A DNA stretch of 38,776 bases from Candidatus Methylobacter oryzae (GTDB lineage: Bacteria; Pseudomonadota; Gammaproteobacteria; Methylococcales; Methylomonadaceae). Of this stretch, positions 6,865-15,579 are shown piece by piece (positions within the stretch are counted from its first letter, which is position 1; the number at the start of each line of letters is the position of its first letter). Location of the stretch: the NCBI GenBank assembly GCA_945861405.1, contig CAMAUL010000027.1, positions 1-38,776 on the forward strand, in the 5' to 3' direction. Under the pieces are notes generated by a model. That model was given only the letters and a program-made list of their open reading frames with translations, ran no database searches and was not told the origin of the DNA. Made by a program: the position numbers and the translations under genes.

Positions 6865-8778
6865 ATGCGACCCAATTATAAGCCGCCATTGTTATGTGCC
6901 CTGATTCCCTGCCTAATGTTTTTTTCCGGCTGCGCGCCCACGCCTGCCAAGAGCGCCCTGCCTGAGCAAGAAGCATTGATAACGCAGCCGTTGATAAGAA
7001 ACGACCAACCGGAGCCGATGCTTGAATTATACCAGCAATCTTCGACCGCCAGGGATGGCGGAAGTGCCGCAATCGGTATGGAACCGATGCGGCCAAGCCC
7101 ATCGTTTTCCGAGCAAAACCAACAGCGCCTACAGTCTATCGAAACTTTTATCCTGGCAGGCGACGGCACTACCGCTAAAAAGGCTGCCGACACCATTAAT
7201 CCTAACGATCTGTCGTCCGAGCAACGCGCTCATCTGAGCCTGCTTTATGCCCAGATCCTGCTCAGCTTCGGCGAAGCCGAACAGGCCATTGAAAGCTTGG
7301 CGCAGATTCAACCGCAACAGCTGAACCCGGACAACCAGATTAAATATTTTCAATCGCAGGCTTTTGCCTACTCATTGACCGGCAACCTGCTCGGCAGCGC
7401 CAAATCCAGAATCGAACTGCACCCGTTAATCTCGTCTCCCGATGAGCTCGAAAAAAATCAGGCCGCAATTCTTGAAGTCTTACGCCTGCTGCCTGACGCG
7501 GCCTTGCAGAGCAACCAGACAGACACCTTGTCCGGCTGGCTGTCGTTAGCCAGGATTTTAAAATATTTAAACCAGTCTGATTTTAATGCCCAAATAAGCC
7601 AATGGCGCGCAACGTATCCGGCGCATCCTGCCGACTTAAGCTTTCTAAACATCCCCGAGGGCATGCCGGTCAATACGCCCTCGCAAGCCAAAGCCACCAT
7701 CGCGCTATTGCTGCCCGATTCCGGGACTTTTGCCCAGGCAGGCAAAGCCATTCGTGCCGGATTCATGGCGGCCTACGACCATGCGGACAAAGCCGCCAAG
7801 CCCGCGATCCGCTTTTACGACAGCGAAAAATCGACGCCGCAAGCCCTGTATAACCAAGCCGTAACCGAAGGCGCGCAATTAGTCATCGGCCCGCTGGCGA
7901 AAGAGCAGATTCAAACCCTGGCCGATACGGTTAGCTTCAACACGCCGGTGCTGGCCTTAAACCATGTCCCCGGCCTGCAAAAAAACCGGCTCTACCAGTT
8001 CAGCCTCAGCCCGCTGGATGACACCGAGCAAATCACCCATAAAGCGTGGGCGGACGGACATCGAAAAGTACTGCTGCTGGTTCCTGATAACGCGCCGGGC
8101 AAACGCATCGCCAATTATTTAACAGACGACTGGCAAAGCCGGGGCGGCACTATCCTGGAAACCCAGACCTACAATCCCAAAGAAACCGACTTTTCTGCGC
8201 CGATTCAAAAACTGCTGAACCTGGATGAAAGCGAACAGCGTTACAATAAAATTCTGGCGTTGATACCTAGGCTAAAATATACCTCGCGAAGACGGCAGGA
8301 TGCCGATGCGATCTTGTTAAGCGCCTACAGCGCCGAAGCGCGATCCATCAATCCCCAGTTGCAGTTTTATCAGGCTGGCGATCTTCCCGTTTATGCGATG
8401 CCGACCGTTTACACCGGACAAGCCAACGCGTCGCTGGATGCCGACCTCAACAAAATCACTTTTTGCGACACGCCTTGGTTATTCAATAAAGCCTATCAGG
8501 GAGCGCTCGGTATGGACGCGCTAAAAGAAACCTGGCAGCAATTTCCCAACTCTTATTTGCGCCTGATTGCGATGGGGATCGATGCCTACAACCTGTCCAC
8601 ACGCCTGGATTCTTTAGAAACTAATTTCTATCCCGGCGCAACCGGAAACCTGTCATTGACCACCGATCAGCGCATCCGCCGCGAGCTGACCTGCGCCAAA
8701 TTTACGGCCGGGCAGCCTGAAATAAGCAGGGATGACGAACGCACTGCCCCGGCAGCCGATAGCCATGCTGTTCACTAA
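6865..8778 (+). CDS. lpoA: Penicillin-binding protein activator LpoA (lipoprotein)
   Basis: LpoA is an outer-membrane lipoprotein that reaches through the periplasm to stimulate the peptidoglycan synthase PBP1A. The protein has 637 residues, close to the family norm. Residues 1-23 form a lipoprotein signal ending in the lipobox FFSGC, so Cys23 is lipidated. A helical TPR-like N-terminal domain (about 80-260) precedes a periplasmic-binding-protein-like domain (about 270-610) that starts near KATIALLLPDSGTFAQAGKA. The order lpoA-yraN-diaA beside rsmI is the E. coli order. The 3' end overlaps yraN by 14 bases. Confidence 0.93.
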   Translation: MRPNYKPPLLCALIPCLMFFSGCAPTPAKSALPEQEALITQPLIRNDQPEPMLELYQQSSTARDGGSAAIGMEPMRPSPSFSEQNQQRLQSIETFILAGDGTTAKKAADTINPNDLSSEQRAHLSLLYAQILLSFGEAEQAIESLAQIQPQQLNPDNQIKYFQSQAFAYSLTGNLLGSAKSRIELHPLISSPDELEKNQAAILEVLRLLPDAALQSNQTDTLSGWLSLARILKYLNQSDFNAQISQWRATYPAHPADLSFLNIPEGMPVNTPSQAKATIALLLPDSGTFAQAGKAIRAGFMAAYDHADKAAKPAIRFYDSEKSTPQALYNQAVTEGAQLVIGPLAKEQIQTLADTVSFNTPVLALNHVPGLQKNRLYQFSLSPLDDTEQITHKAWADGHRKVLLLVPDNAPGKRIANYLTDDWQSRGGTILETQTYNPKETDFSAPIQKLLNLDESEQRYNKILALIPRLKYTSRRRQDADAILLSAYSAEARSINPQLQFYQAGDLPVYAMPTVYTGQANASLDADLNKITFCDTPWLFNKAYQGALGMDALKETWQQFPNSYLRLIAMGIDAYNLSTRLDSLETNFYPGATGNLSLTTDQRIRRELTCAKFTAGQPEISRDDERTAPAADSHAVH

Positions 8779-9130
8779 ACTCAAAGCGAAAGCGGCGCAT
8801 TTGATTCGCGGAGAGAGTTCCGAAGAGCAAGCCCACAAGTTTCTAATCGACAAGGGGCTCAAGCCGGTGAGCCGTAATTTCCGCTGCAAGCAGGGCGAAC
8901 TCGATTTAATCATGACCGACCGGCAGACGTTGGTTATCATCGAAGTCCGCTTCCGCAAGACCGACAAATACGGCAGCGCCGCTGAGAGCGTCACCCGCGC
9001 CAAACAATCCCGCATCATCGCGGCAACGCATATTTACCTTGCTACCCATAAAACAGACAGCCCTGTCCGCTTTGACGTGGTCGCCATTTCCGGCAACGGC
9101 AACATCGACTGGATACAAAATGCTTTTTAA
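8765..9130 (+). CDS. yraN: YraN/UPF0102 family nuclease-like protein
   Basis: This 121-residue member of UPF0102 has the predicted PD-(D/E)XK endonuclease fold; the cellular role of the family is unsettled. Motifs are EEQAHKFLIDKGLKPVSRNF, then GELDLIM with the catalytic-type aspartate, and VIIEVRFR with the E-x-R/K pair. The ATG at 8765 is chosen over the upstream in-frame start at 8732 because the family begins shortly before the EEQAHKFL helix. The result is a 14-base overlap with lpoA, consistent with translational coupling. Confidence 0.92.
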   Translation: MLFTKLKAKAAHLIRGESSEEQAHKFLIDKGLKPVSRNFRCKQGELDLIMTDRQTLVIIEVRFRKTDKYGSAAESVTRAKQSRIIAATHIYLATHKTDSPVRFDVVAISGNGNIDWIQNAF

Positions 9131-9159
9131 CCGCACCAAACCTTCAAGCTAAAAATGGA

Positions 9160-9237
9160 GCCGCGACTTTAGTCGCGCATGATACATCATATAAAGAAGG
9201 CACCGATACCAACCGTCAGCGCGACTAAAGTCGCGGC
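9160..9237. repeat. REP/BIME-like perfect 19-bp inverted repeat
   Basis: GCCGCGACTTTAGTCGCGC at 9160-9178 and its exact reverse complement at 9219-9237 flank a 40-base spacer. Each arm is itself nearly palindromic (GCGACT..AGTCGC), the structure of paired REP units. It lies between yraN and diaA, where it could stabilise or attenuate the message. No REP-associated tyrosine transposase is in the window. Confidence 0.75.
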
Positions 9238-9272
9238 GCCAAATTTCCTGAAATTTAATACAGATGCATTTA

Positions 9273-9297
9273 TTTCGTGTTTTTCGTGCCTTTCGTG
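9273..9297. repeat. Three TTTCGTG units with 9-base periodicity
   Basis: TTTCGTG occurs at 9273-9279, 9282-9288 and 9291-9297, exactly 9 bases apart, in the leader of the SIS-domain gene. Such CACGAAA arrays occur as dispersed repeats in many proteobacterial genomes; function unknown. Confidence 0.5.
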
Positions 9298-9377
9298 GAC
9301 GAACTGATTTTTCTAGGTTCAAGCTGTTATTTAAAAACTGTCGCAGGCTCGAATGATAGCCTTTATAATCGTTCGCC

Positions 9378-9965
9378 ATGACCCTACAAAATCGCATCAT
9401 CAACCATTTCACATCCAGCATCCGAACCCAACAGGATACGCTAAGCAGCCTTGGCGAGCTGATCGAGTTTGCTTCGCAACGGCTGGTCGCCACCTTGCTT
9501 AACGATAAAAAAATAATCACTTGCGGCAATGGTCGTTCGGCGGCCGTCGCCCAGTTGCTGTCATCGGCGATGCTTAACCAATACGAACGCGACCGGCCAT
9601 CGTTGCCCGCCATTGCGTTGACCACCGACACGATCACCATCACCGCGATAGCCAACGATTATCATTGCGATGATATCTTTGCCAAGCAGCTCAGGGCCTT
9701 AGGACAAAGCGGCGATATTTTGGTCGCGTACACCGACGGCAACAATTCGGCCAATATCGCCAAGGCCATTGCCACGGCTCACGACAAGGACATCTCCGTG
9801 ATCGCGCTGACCGGCAATAATGGCGGAATGATTGCGCCAGTCCTGCATGAAACCGACATAGAGATTCGCGTACCGTCAAATTCCAGCATACACATTCAGG
9901 AAGCGCACACAATGATTACCCATTGCCTGTGCGATTTGATCGACCATCAATTATTTGGCGGTTAA
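9378..9965 (+). CDS. diaA: SIS-domain protein, DiaA-like DnaA initiator-associating factor
   Basis: This 195-residue SIS-domain protein is of the GmhA/DiaA type. DiaA tetramers bind DnaA and promote its assembly at oriC. The sequence shows the SIS core: KKIITCGNGRSAAVAQLLSS (about 49-68), then GDILVAYTDGNNSANIAKAI and DISVIALTGNNGGM. Sequence alone separates DiaA poorly from phosphoheptose isomerase GmhA. The position after lpoA and yraN supports DiaA, because E. coli has the same order. No other heptose-pathway gene is seen nearby. Confidence 0.85.
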   Translation: MTLQNRIINHFTSSIRTQQDTLSSLGELIEFASQRLVATLLNDKKIITCGNGRSAAVAQLLSSAMLNQYERDRPSLPAIALTTDTITITAIANDYHCDDIFAKQLRALGQSGDILVAYTDGNNSANIAKAIATAHDKDISVIALTGNNGGMIAPVLHETDIEIRVPSNSSIHIQEAHTMITHCLCDLIDHQLFGG

Positions 9966-9982
9966 TTCATGGGTCACAACTT

Positions 9983-11389
9983 TTGAAAACATTGACTGAT
10001 ATTGCCCCCTTGCCCGAAGATTTCTTAACGTTGCTGGCTGATATTTTTACTCCCGATGCCATCCTGACCGCGCCTGAAGACTGCTGGACTTACGGCTATG
10101 ACAACAGCCGTCGCCATGTGCTGCCCCAAGCCGTGGTTTTCCCGACCACGCATGAGCAAGTCGTCGGCGCCGTTACTGCCTGTAACAAGTTCAACGTTGC
10201 GCTGACCGCCAGGGGACGCGGCACCGGCACAACCGGCGCCACCACCCCGCTCAGAGGTGGGCTGATTGTGTCGCTGGAACGCATGAACAAGCTGGTCGAA
10301 TTTTCTCCCGATAATCGCTACATCATTGTGGAACCGGGCATGACTAACCAGCAGGTGCAGGACATCGTCAAAGAAAAAGGTTTTTTCTGGCCGCCCGACC
10401 CGACCAGCGCTGCTTTTTGCAGCATCGGCGGCAACCTGGCCTATAACTCCGCGGGGCCGAGAGCAGTAAAATACGGCACGCCCAGGGAAAACACCTTGGG
10501 GCTACGCGCCGTCACCGGCGCAGGCAAGGAAATCCGTGTCGGCGTCCATACCAGCAAAGGCGTGGTCGGTTATGACCTGACCCGACTAATCCTGGGCTCG
10601 GAAGGCACGTTGGCGATTATTACCCAGGCAACGTTAAAACTGACGCCATTGCCGGAAGCCACCAAAACCCTCCGAGCCATCTACAATTCCGTTTTTGATG
10701 CAGCCAAAGCCGTTTCCGCAATCATGTCGCAACCGGTGATTCCCTGTGCGCTGGAATTTATCGACGGCAATGCAATCGATATGATCCGGCAGTATTCGGA
10801 ATCCGATCTGCCCGAACATGCCGGTGCGATGTTAATGATCGAAGTCGATGGACAACTGGAAGGTCTGGACACGGCGGCGGAAAAGGTGGCTGCCGCCGCC
10901 AAAAACGAGGGTCTTTTGGACATCAGACTGGCCAAGACCGATGCAGAAGTAAAAGCACTCTGGCAAACACGAAAAGCGCTATCTCCGGCGCTACGCAAGG
11001 TGGCTCCGAAAAAGATCAATGAAGATGTGGTGGTGCCGGTGACCGAAATGCCTGCGTTGATAGCGGGACTGGGCGAGCTGTCAAAAAAATACGATTTACC
11101 GATTATTAACTTTGGTCATGCGGGCAACGGCAATATCCATGTGAATTTATTGCTCGATCCCGATGAGCCGGAACAAGGCAAAAAAGCACATGCCTGTCTG
11201 GATGAAATATTTTCTTTGGTGTTAACGCTAAACGGCACTCTGTCCGGTGAGCATGGCGTAGGCATTGAAAAGCGGGATTTTGTCGACCGGGAACTGGATG
11301 CGAATTCTTTGGAGCTGATGAGGGGCATTAAGCGCCAATTCGATCCGAAAGGGATACTCAATCCCGATAAAATGTTTCCGCTGGTTTAA
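9983..11389 (+). CDS. FAD-binding oxidase/dehydrogenase, GlcD family
   Basis: This flavoprotein belongs to the GlcD/D-lactate dehydrogenase (VAO-fold) family and would oxidise a D-2-hydroxy acid such as glycolate or D-lactate, passing electrons to an acceptor. The FAD-binding domain includes RGRGTGTTGATTPLRGGLIV and PDPTSAAFCSIGGNLAYNSA. The C-terminal oxidase domain carries NFGHAGNGNIHVNLL and GTLSGEHGVGIEKRDF. The open frame reaches back to 9923, but that part overlaps the SIS gene. The TTG at 9983 gives 468 residues, close to family length, and is my choice; the TTG at 9992 is an alternative. The substrate cannot be fixed from sequence. GlcE/GlcF partners are absent. Confidence 0.85.
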   Translation: MKTLTDIAPLPEDFLTLLADIFTPDAILTAPEDCWTYGYDNSRRHVLPQAVVFPTTHEQVVGAVTACNKFNVALTARGRGTGTTGATTPLRGGLIVSLERMNKLVEFSPDNRYIIVEPGMTNQQVQDIVKEKGFFWPPDPTSAAFCSIGGNLAYNSAGPRAVKYGTPRENTLGLRAVTGAGKEIRVGVHTSKGVVGYDLTRLILGSEGTLAIITQATLKLTPLPEATKTLRAIYNSVFDAAKAVSAIMSQPVIPCALEFIDGNAIDMIRQYSESDLPEHAGAMLMIEVDGQLEGLDTAAEKVAAAAKNEGLLDIRLAKTDAEVKALWQTRKALSPALRKVAPKKINEDVVVPVTEMPALIAGLGELSKKYDLPIINFGHAGNGNIHVNLLLDPDEPEQGKKAHACLDEIFSLVLTLNGTLSGEHGVGIEKRDFVDRELDANSLELMRGIKRQFDPKGILNPDKMFPLV

Positions 11390-11397
11390 CTGCGATT

Positions 11398-11529
11398 AAT
11401 AGAACACGGATGCCAAAAGTAGGCGCCTCTAGGCGACGCAGATTGGACGGATTTACGCGTATTTTTATAATTTGTTATGTGCTTTTAATCAGTGCGTATT
11501 AATCAAAATCCGTGCTATCCGTGTCTATT
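11398..11529. repeat. MITE-like element with inverted ends, copy A
   Basis: The ends AATAGAACACGGAT (11398-11411) and ATCCGTGTCTATT (11517-11529) are inverted copies differing by one base. The interior contains GATTTACGCGTATTTTTA. A related element lies at 33646-33812 with the same ends and a similar interior. It fills the space between the converging glcD-like and flavin reductase genes. It codes for nothing and is probably a non-autonomous or structured dispersed repeat. Confidence 0.65.
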
Positions 11530-11531
11530 CC

Positions 11532-12014
11532 CTAACTACTGAATAATTCGCTGCTGCCGTCCATGTCGCCAGTCTGGCTGTACAACAATGGCAGCCCCTG
11601 CTTGAGCGTTGCCGCAGTAACCACTTTGCATACAGCAATCTTATGATCTCCAGCATCGGCATAGTGGCTGATCTGGCAGTCGAAGTAAGCCAAACTTTCG
11701 GATAAAACCGGCGCGCCGGTTTCGGCCAGATGCCATTGAAAACCAGCCATCTTATCTGGAGCGGATCGGCCAAAATGCTCCGCCAGCGCATACTGATCCT
11801 GCCCCAGGACATTGACCGTACAAACGCCGCTTTCCTGCAACAATTGATAGGAATAATGCGCGGGATTAATGCTGATCGCCAGCAACAACGGATCGAAAGA
11901 CACCTGCATCACCCAGGCCGCAGTGAAAGCATTTTGATGATCGCCGACACCAACGCCGATCACATAGACGCCGTGACTGATCAGCTTGACCAATGCACCC
12001 GGATTTTCAATCAT
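11532..12014 (-). CDS. Flavin reductase-like FMN-binding protein
   Basis: The 160-residue product fits the flavin reductase-like (FMN-binding split-barrel) family, which reduces flavins with NAD(P)H or supplies FMNH2 to partner oxygenases. Hallmarks are VIGVGVGDHQNAFTAAWVMQ with the following SFDPLLLAISIN, HYSYQLLQESGVCTVNVL, and the near-C-terminal PLLYSQTGDM. The ATG at 12012-12014 shares a base with the nadC stop (TGATG), so translation is probably coupled to nadC. The in-frame TTG one codon upstream is less likely. Its partner enzyme is unknown. Confidence 0.82.
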   Translation of the reverse strand: MIENPGALVKLISHGVYVIGVGVGDHQNAFTAAWVMQVSFDPLLLAISINPAHYSYQLLQESGVCTVNVLGQDQYALAEHFGRSAPDKMAGFQWHLAETGAPVLSESLAYFDCQISHYADAGDHKIAVCKVVTAATLKQGLPLLYSQTGDMDGSSELFSS

Positions 12015-12844
12015 CAATGCACCAGTTTAATGCGCATCGATAAATCGACCGCCCTGACATGTTTGGTTAAGGCACCGATCGAAATAGTGTCGACACCGGT
12101 CTCGGCAACCACCCTGATATTGTCCAGGTCGATATTGCCGGATGCCTCAAGTTCTATGGCCCCGGCGTTTAATTTTACCGCCGCGACCAACTCTTCAAAG
12201 CTGAAATTATCCAGCATAATCCGGTCAGGCTTTGCGGCGATGGCCTGTTGAAATTCCTGTAGGGATTCGACTTCCACCTCCACAGGAACCGAAGTCAACT
12301 CACGCGCAGACCGGATTGCTTGGTCTATGGAGCCAGCCGCTATGATGTGATTTTCCTTGATCAAGACTCCGTCATACAAGCCGATCCGATGGTTATAACA
12401 ACCGCCGCAGGCGACCGCATATTTTTGGGCATTTCTAAGACCCGGAATGGTTTTTCGGGTATCCAGCACTTTGCAACCCGTCCCGGAAACCGCATCGGCA
12501 TATTGCCTGGCAACGGTTGCCGTTGCCGACAAGGTTTGCAGTAAATTCAGTGCTGTGCGCTCGCCGGTCAGCAAGCCTCTGGCCGAACCGCTGAGTTTGC
12601 ATAAAAGCGTATTTTTACCGACCGACTCGCCTTCAGCAGCCAGCCAATCGATATTAACATTTGCATCCAGATGCTTAAATACCGCATCAAACCAAGCCTG
12701 ACCGCAAAGCACCATGCCTTCCCGCGTAACCACTTCGGCTTCAGCGATCATCGCTTCAGAAATGATCGCGGCGGTTATATCCCCTGAGCCGATGTCTTCT
12801 TCGAGGAAAGGCGCTATATCTATCATGTTCAATTGTTCTGTCAT
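12014..12844 (-). CDS. nadC: Nicotinate-nucleotide pyrophosphorylase (carboxylating), quinolinate phosphoribosyltransferase
   Basis: NadC converts quinolinate and PRPP to nicotinate mononucleotide in de novo NAD synthesis. The 276-residue length is normal. Signature blocks include GDITAAIISEAMIAEAEVVT, LLTGERTALNLLQTLSATAT, KVLDTRKTIPGLRNAQKYAV followed by ACGGCYNHRIGLYDGVLIKENH, and the C-terminal ASGNIDLDNI with VDTISIGALTKH. It overlaps the DUF1631 gene upstream by 4 bases and abuts the flavin reductase downstream. The order nadC-DUF1631-ampD matches Pseudomonas aeruginosa. Confidence 0.97.
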   Translation of the reverse strand: MTEQLNMIDIAPFLEEDIGSGDITAAIISEAMIAEAEVVTREGMVLCGQAWFDAVFKHLDANVNIDWLAAEGESVGKNTLLCKLSGSARGLLTGERTALNLLQTLSATATVARQYADAVSGTGCKVLDTRKTIPGLRNAQKYAVACGGCYNHRIGLYDGVLIKENHIIAAGSIDQAIRSARELTSVPVEVEVESLQEFQQAIAAKPDRIMLDNFSFEELVAAVKLNAGAIELEASGNIDLDNIRVVAETGVDTISIGALTKHVRAVDLSMRIKLVH

Positions 12845-14934
12845 AAGCTCATCAATTCTGTCAGCACCCGTTCAGTGATCGTTTTTTCATTCATCTTAAC
12901 AATAATAGCCTGCCCGCGCCGTAGCTTTTCTGCCAGCTCGTCCGCTTGGATTTCAAATAGCTTCATTCCATTTTTCCCGACAAACAGCATATTCCCGGCT
13001 TCCTTCCAAAGCAGCTTGCCCCATTGCTTTCCGGTTTCAGAAATGTATGCAACCCAGCTTTGCTCGGCAAGATTCTCCGCCTGCTCCGAGCTATCGTCAT
13101 TTATCGCCACCGCTTTTATTTTATCGTCCTGAACAGTTATGACACTATCTTTAGCCGTTCCCCCCTTTTTATCCATTAAGATAATATGCCATACCGCAAG
13201 GTCTTTAAAAAAACGCGATTGGGCAGCTTTATTGTATGAGATTTGTTTCAAGCCCTTTCTCAATTCTGCAATCAGCCCCGGCAATACTTTTAACACCTGC
13301 TTTCTTTGATGGTCATCTGCCGGAGGCATCACGCTTATAATTAACTCATCCATGGCCTGCACCGACTTTGCCCATTGCTCAGGCTGTTCTTCTTTGTCCA
13401 TATATGCATCCAGCAAAACCTCCGCCCAAACATCACGCAGAAAATCGACTATCGCTGTCGGCAGGGCTTTCCCCTTGATGCTGTTTTCAATGGCTGTAAC
13501 GACTGTTTTCCGGCTCGACGCCAAAACTTGTTGATTTATCATACACTGCTTGGTGTTCTCCTCGATACTCTCGCTACACTGTTTTTGCTTACCCAGATAA
13601 TTCGAAAACTCGCCAGCCTCTGCCGTCCAACCGGAAAACTCGAAGCCACCCGCCTGAGTCATTTTCTTAACTGCGCTTGCAACACGCTCCTGAATTATAC
13701 GGGCGTCATGGTCATCGGCATTTAAAAATAGCCCAGCGGCAAACAAATCATCAAGCAACTGTCTGACCGGATTATTCTGGCTGGTAAAAATACTGTATCG
13801 CCCCAAAGACGCTGCCGCCAGCGGAATCTTTAGCTGTAAAACCGCTATTTTTACAGCACCTTGAAGTAGGTCATCCTCAGCTATTTTGTTAAAAATTAAC
13901 GCCACCAAATCCAATATGTCTTCATCATCTTTAGCCAGATTTTTAACCTTACCACTAAAATTAAGCTCCTCCAGTTTTTTAAGCACCAACCCTTTTAACG
14001 ACTGCTTACTTTCATCCTGATTTGAATCATCGCTAAATTGCTGAATAACTTGCAAGGCGTTTTTTATTTCAAAATGCTCAAAAAATACGTTCCCGGCAAC
14101 TGAAATGGGGTCGTATAAAGAAGGAAATTGAGCGAATCGCCATAGCTCTAGTTTTTTTTGCAACAATCTGAACTCCGTACTAGGCTGTTCTACGCTTACA
14201 GGCGCCGCCTCAACCTCTTCCTTGATCTCGCTGACCAGATACAGATGCTTAGAGCCTGTAACTTCGCACCGTTTAATAAGTTCACGATAAATAAAACCCA
14301 ACTGACTGAATACATTAATTTCAAACGCCTTGTACAGTGCAATCCTTGCATCTGCATTTAATTTCAACGGTTTTACGACATCAACCAAAGCGCGAATCAA
14401 CTTCTCCGGAAATATCGGATTTTGACTGCCCGCAATCGTTTGTCTGCCCGTCTGGGTTGCAAGCTGGGTATGATTAAGACTAGTCAATTCCTCATAAAAT
14501 AAATGCTCGCACTGGAGAATAATTTCAGCAATCACATGGCTCTCTTTTACGGCGTCATCGCTGATTAGCGAAACTTTAGCAAAATCCAATTGCCCACTCT
14601 GGTTATTATCAGTTTTCTGATGACTGCCATCAATCATATCGTTAACGTTGCGCAAATAATTGTGCTTGATTTCTTTCCGAACCGAACGAAGATACTCCAG
14701 CAATTTTATATATTGATCCTTGTTTATCTTTTCGCGGTTTTTGCCTAACTGCAAGCCGAATTCAATGTCAATCCGCGCACAGCAATCGTCAACCGCTTGC
14801 TCAAAATGCTGCAAAAAAACCGGTTTTATATTGGCGAACATCCGGGCTTTATTCGATTGCCCCAAACTTGGATTGATTTGCTGTTCGTTGTTCATAGCAA
14901 TAATCTTGTTGTCATTTAAAAATAAATTGGTCAT
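12841..14934 (-). CDS. DUF1631 family protein
   Basis: This 697-residue protein is recognised as DUF1631 from its size, its position between nadC and ampD, and segments such as WVAYISETGKQWGKLLWKEA near the C-terminus, which resembles a PilZ-like tail (VGKNGMKLFEIQADELAEKL). Members are sometimes mislabelled as thymidine phosphorylase. Function is unknown. No signal peptide or membrane segment is visible, so it should be cytoplasmic. The first ATG at 14934 is favoured because AGG lies just upstream; the second ATG (MNNEQQINPS) lacks a ribosome binding site. It overlaps nadC by 4 bases (ATGA type) and is divergent from ampD. Confidence 0.8.
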   Translation of the reverse strand: MTNLFLNDNKIIAMNNEQQINPSLGQSNKARMFANIKPVFLQHFEQAVDDCCARIDIEFGLQLGKNREKINKDQYIKLLEYLRSVRKEIKHNYLRNVNDMIDGSHQKTDNNQSGQLDFAKVSLISDDAVKESHVIAEIILQCEHLFYEELTSLNHTQLATQTGRQTIAGSQNPIFPEKLIRALVDVVKPLKLNADARIALYKAFEINVFSQLGFIYRELIKRCEVTGSKHLYLVSEIKEEVEAAPVSVEQPSTEFRLLQKKLELWRFAQFPSLYDPISVAGNVFFEHFEIKNALQVIQQFSDDSNQDESKQSLKGLVLKKLEELNFSGKVKNLAKDDEDILDLVALIFNKIAEDDLLQGAVKIAVLQLKIPLAAASLGRYSIFTSQNNPVRQLLDDLFAAGLFLNADDHDARIIQERVASAVKKMTQAGGFEFSGWTAEAGEFSNYLGKQKQCSESIEENTKQCMINQQVLASSRKTVVTAIENSIKGKALPTAIVDFLRDVWAEVLLDAYMDKEEQPEQWAKSVQAMDELIISVMPPADDHQRKQVLKVLPGLIAELRKGLKQISYNKAAQSRFFKDLAVWHIILMDKKGGTAKDSVITVQDDKIKAVAINDDSSEQAENLAEQSWVAYISETGKQWGKLLWKEAGNMLFVGKNGMKLFEIQADELAEKLRRGQAIIVKMNEKTITERVLTELMSL

Positions 14935-15026
14935 AACCTAGCCCTCAAGTACTGTTATGGCTAATAATATCTGCATTCCCCCCTAATAGTGTGCTTTGCT
15001 TCCGTTTTTACTTCTTTGGCTAACCC

Positions 15027-15569
15027 ATGAAATTAAATCAACACCGGTTAATCGGAATTCTCCAAACTCCGTCACAAAACTTTGATGACAGGCCAGAGCC
15101 TGCGGATATTTCATTGCTGGTGATCCACTGCATCAGCCTTCCGCCCGGCGAGTTCGGCAATGATTCTATAGACCGGCTGTTTTGCAATCAGCTCGATCCT
15201 GACGAGCATCCTTATTTTAAAGACATTTATCAACTCAAGGTATCGGCGCATTTGCTGATTAAACGCGATGGGAGTTGTGTTCAATATGTGCCATTCGACA
15301 AGCGCGCCTGGCATGCGGGGAAGTCGGCCTATCAGGGCCGGGAGCGGTGTAATGATTTTTCTATCGGCATAGAACTTGAGGGCACCGAACTGATCGACTA
15401 TACCGACCGGCAATATGTACAACTCGCCGCCGTGACCCGCACTTTGCTTGAAGCTTATCCAAAACTATCGACGCAACGCATTGTTGGGCATAGTGACATT
15501 GCGCCCGGGCGGAAAGCCGATCCGGGCGCATCGTTTGACTGGCAGAGGCTTTTAGAGTTATTGAAATAG
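15027..15569 (+). CDS. ampD: 1,6-anhydro-N-acetylmuramyl-L-alanine amidase AmpD
   Basis: AmpD is a cytoplasmic zinc amidase that removes the peptide from anhydro-muropeptides during peptidoglycan recycling; its loss de-represses AmpC-type beta-lactamases where AmpR exists. The 180-residue length is standard. His34 (LLVIHCISLPPGEFGN) and His155 with Asp165 (GHSDIAPGRKADPG) are the zinc ligands. The AWHAGKSAYQGRERCNDFSI block followed by GIELEG is typical. The protein has no signal peptide, which favours AmpD over periplasmic AmiD. The gene is divergent from the DUF1631-nadC operon. No ampC or ampR is in the window. Confidence 0.96.
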   Translation: MKLNQHRLIGILQTPSQNFDDRPEPADISLLVIHCISLPPGEFGNDSIDRLFCNQLDPDEHPYFKDIYQLKVSAHLLIKRDGSCVQYVPFDKRAWHAGKSAYQGRERCNDFSIGIELEGTELIDYTDRQYVQLAAVTRTLLEAYPKLSTQRIVGHSDIAPGRKADPGASFDWQRLLELLK

Positions 15570-15579
15570 CCTTGCGTAT

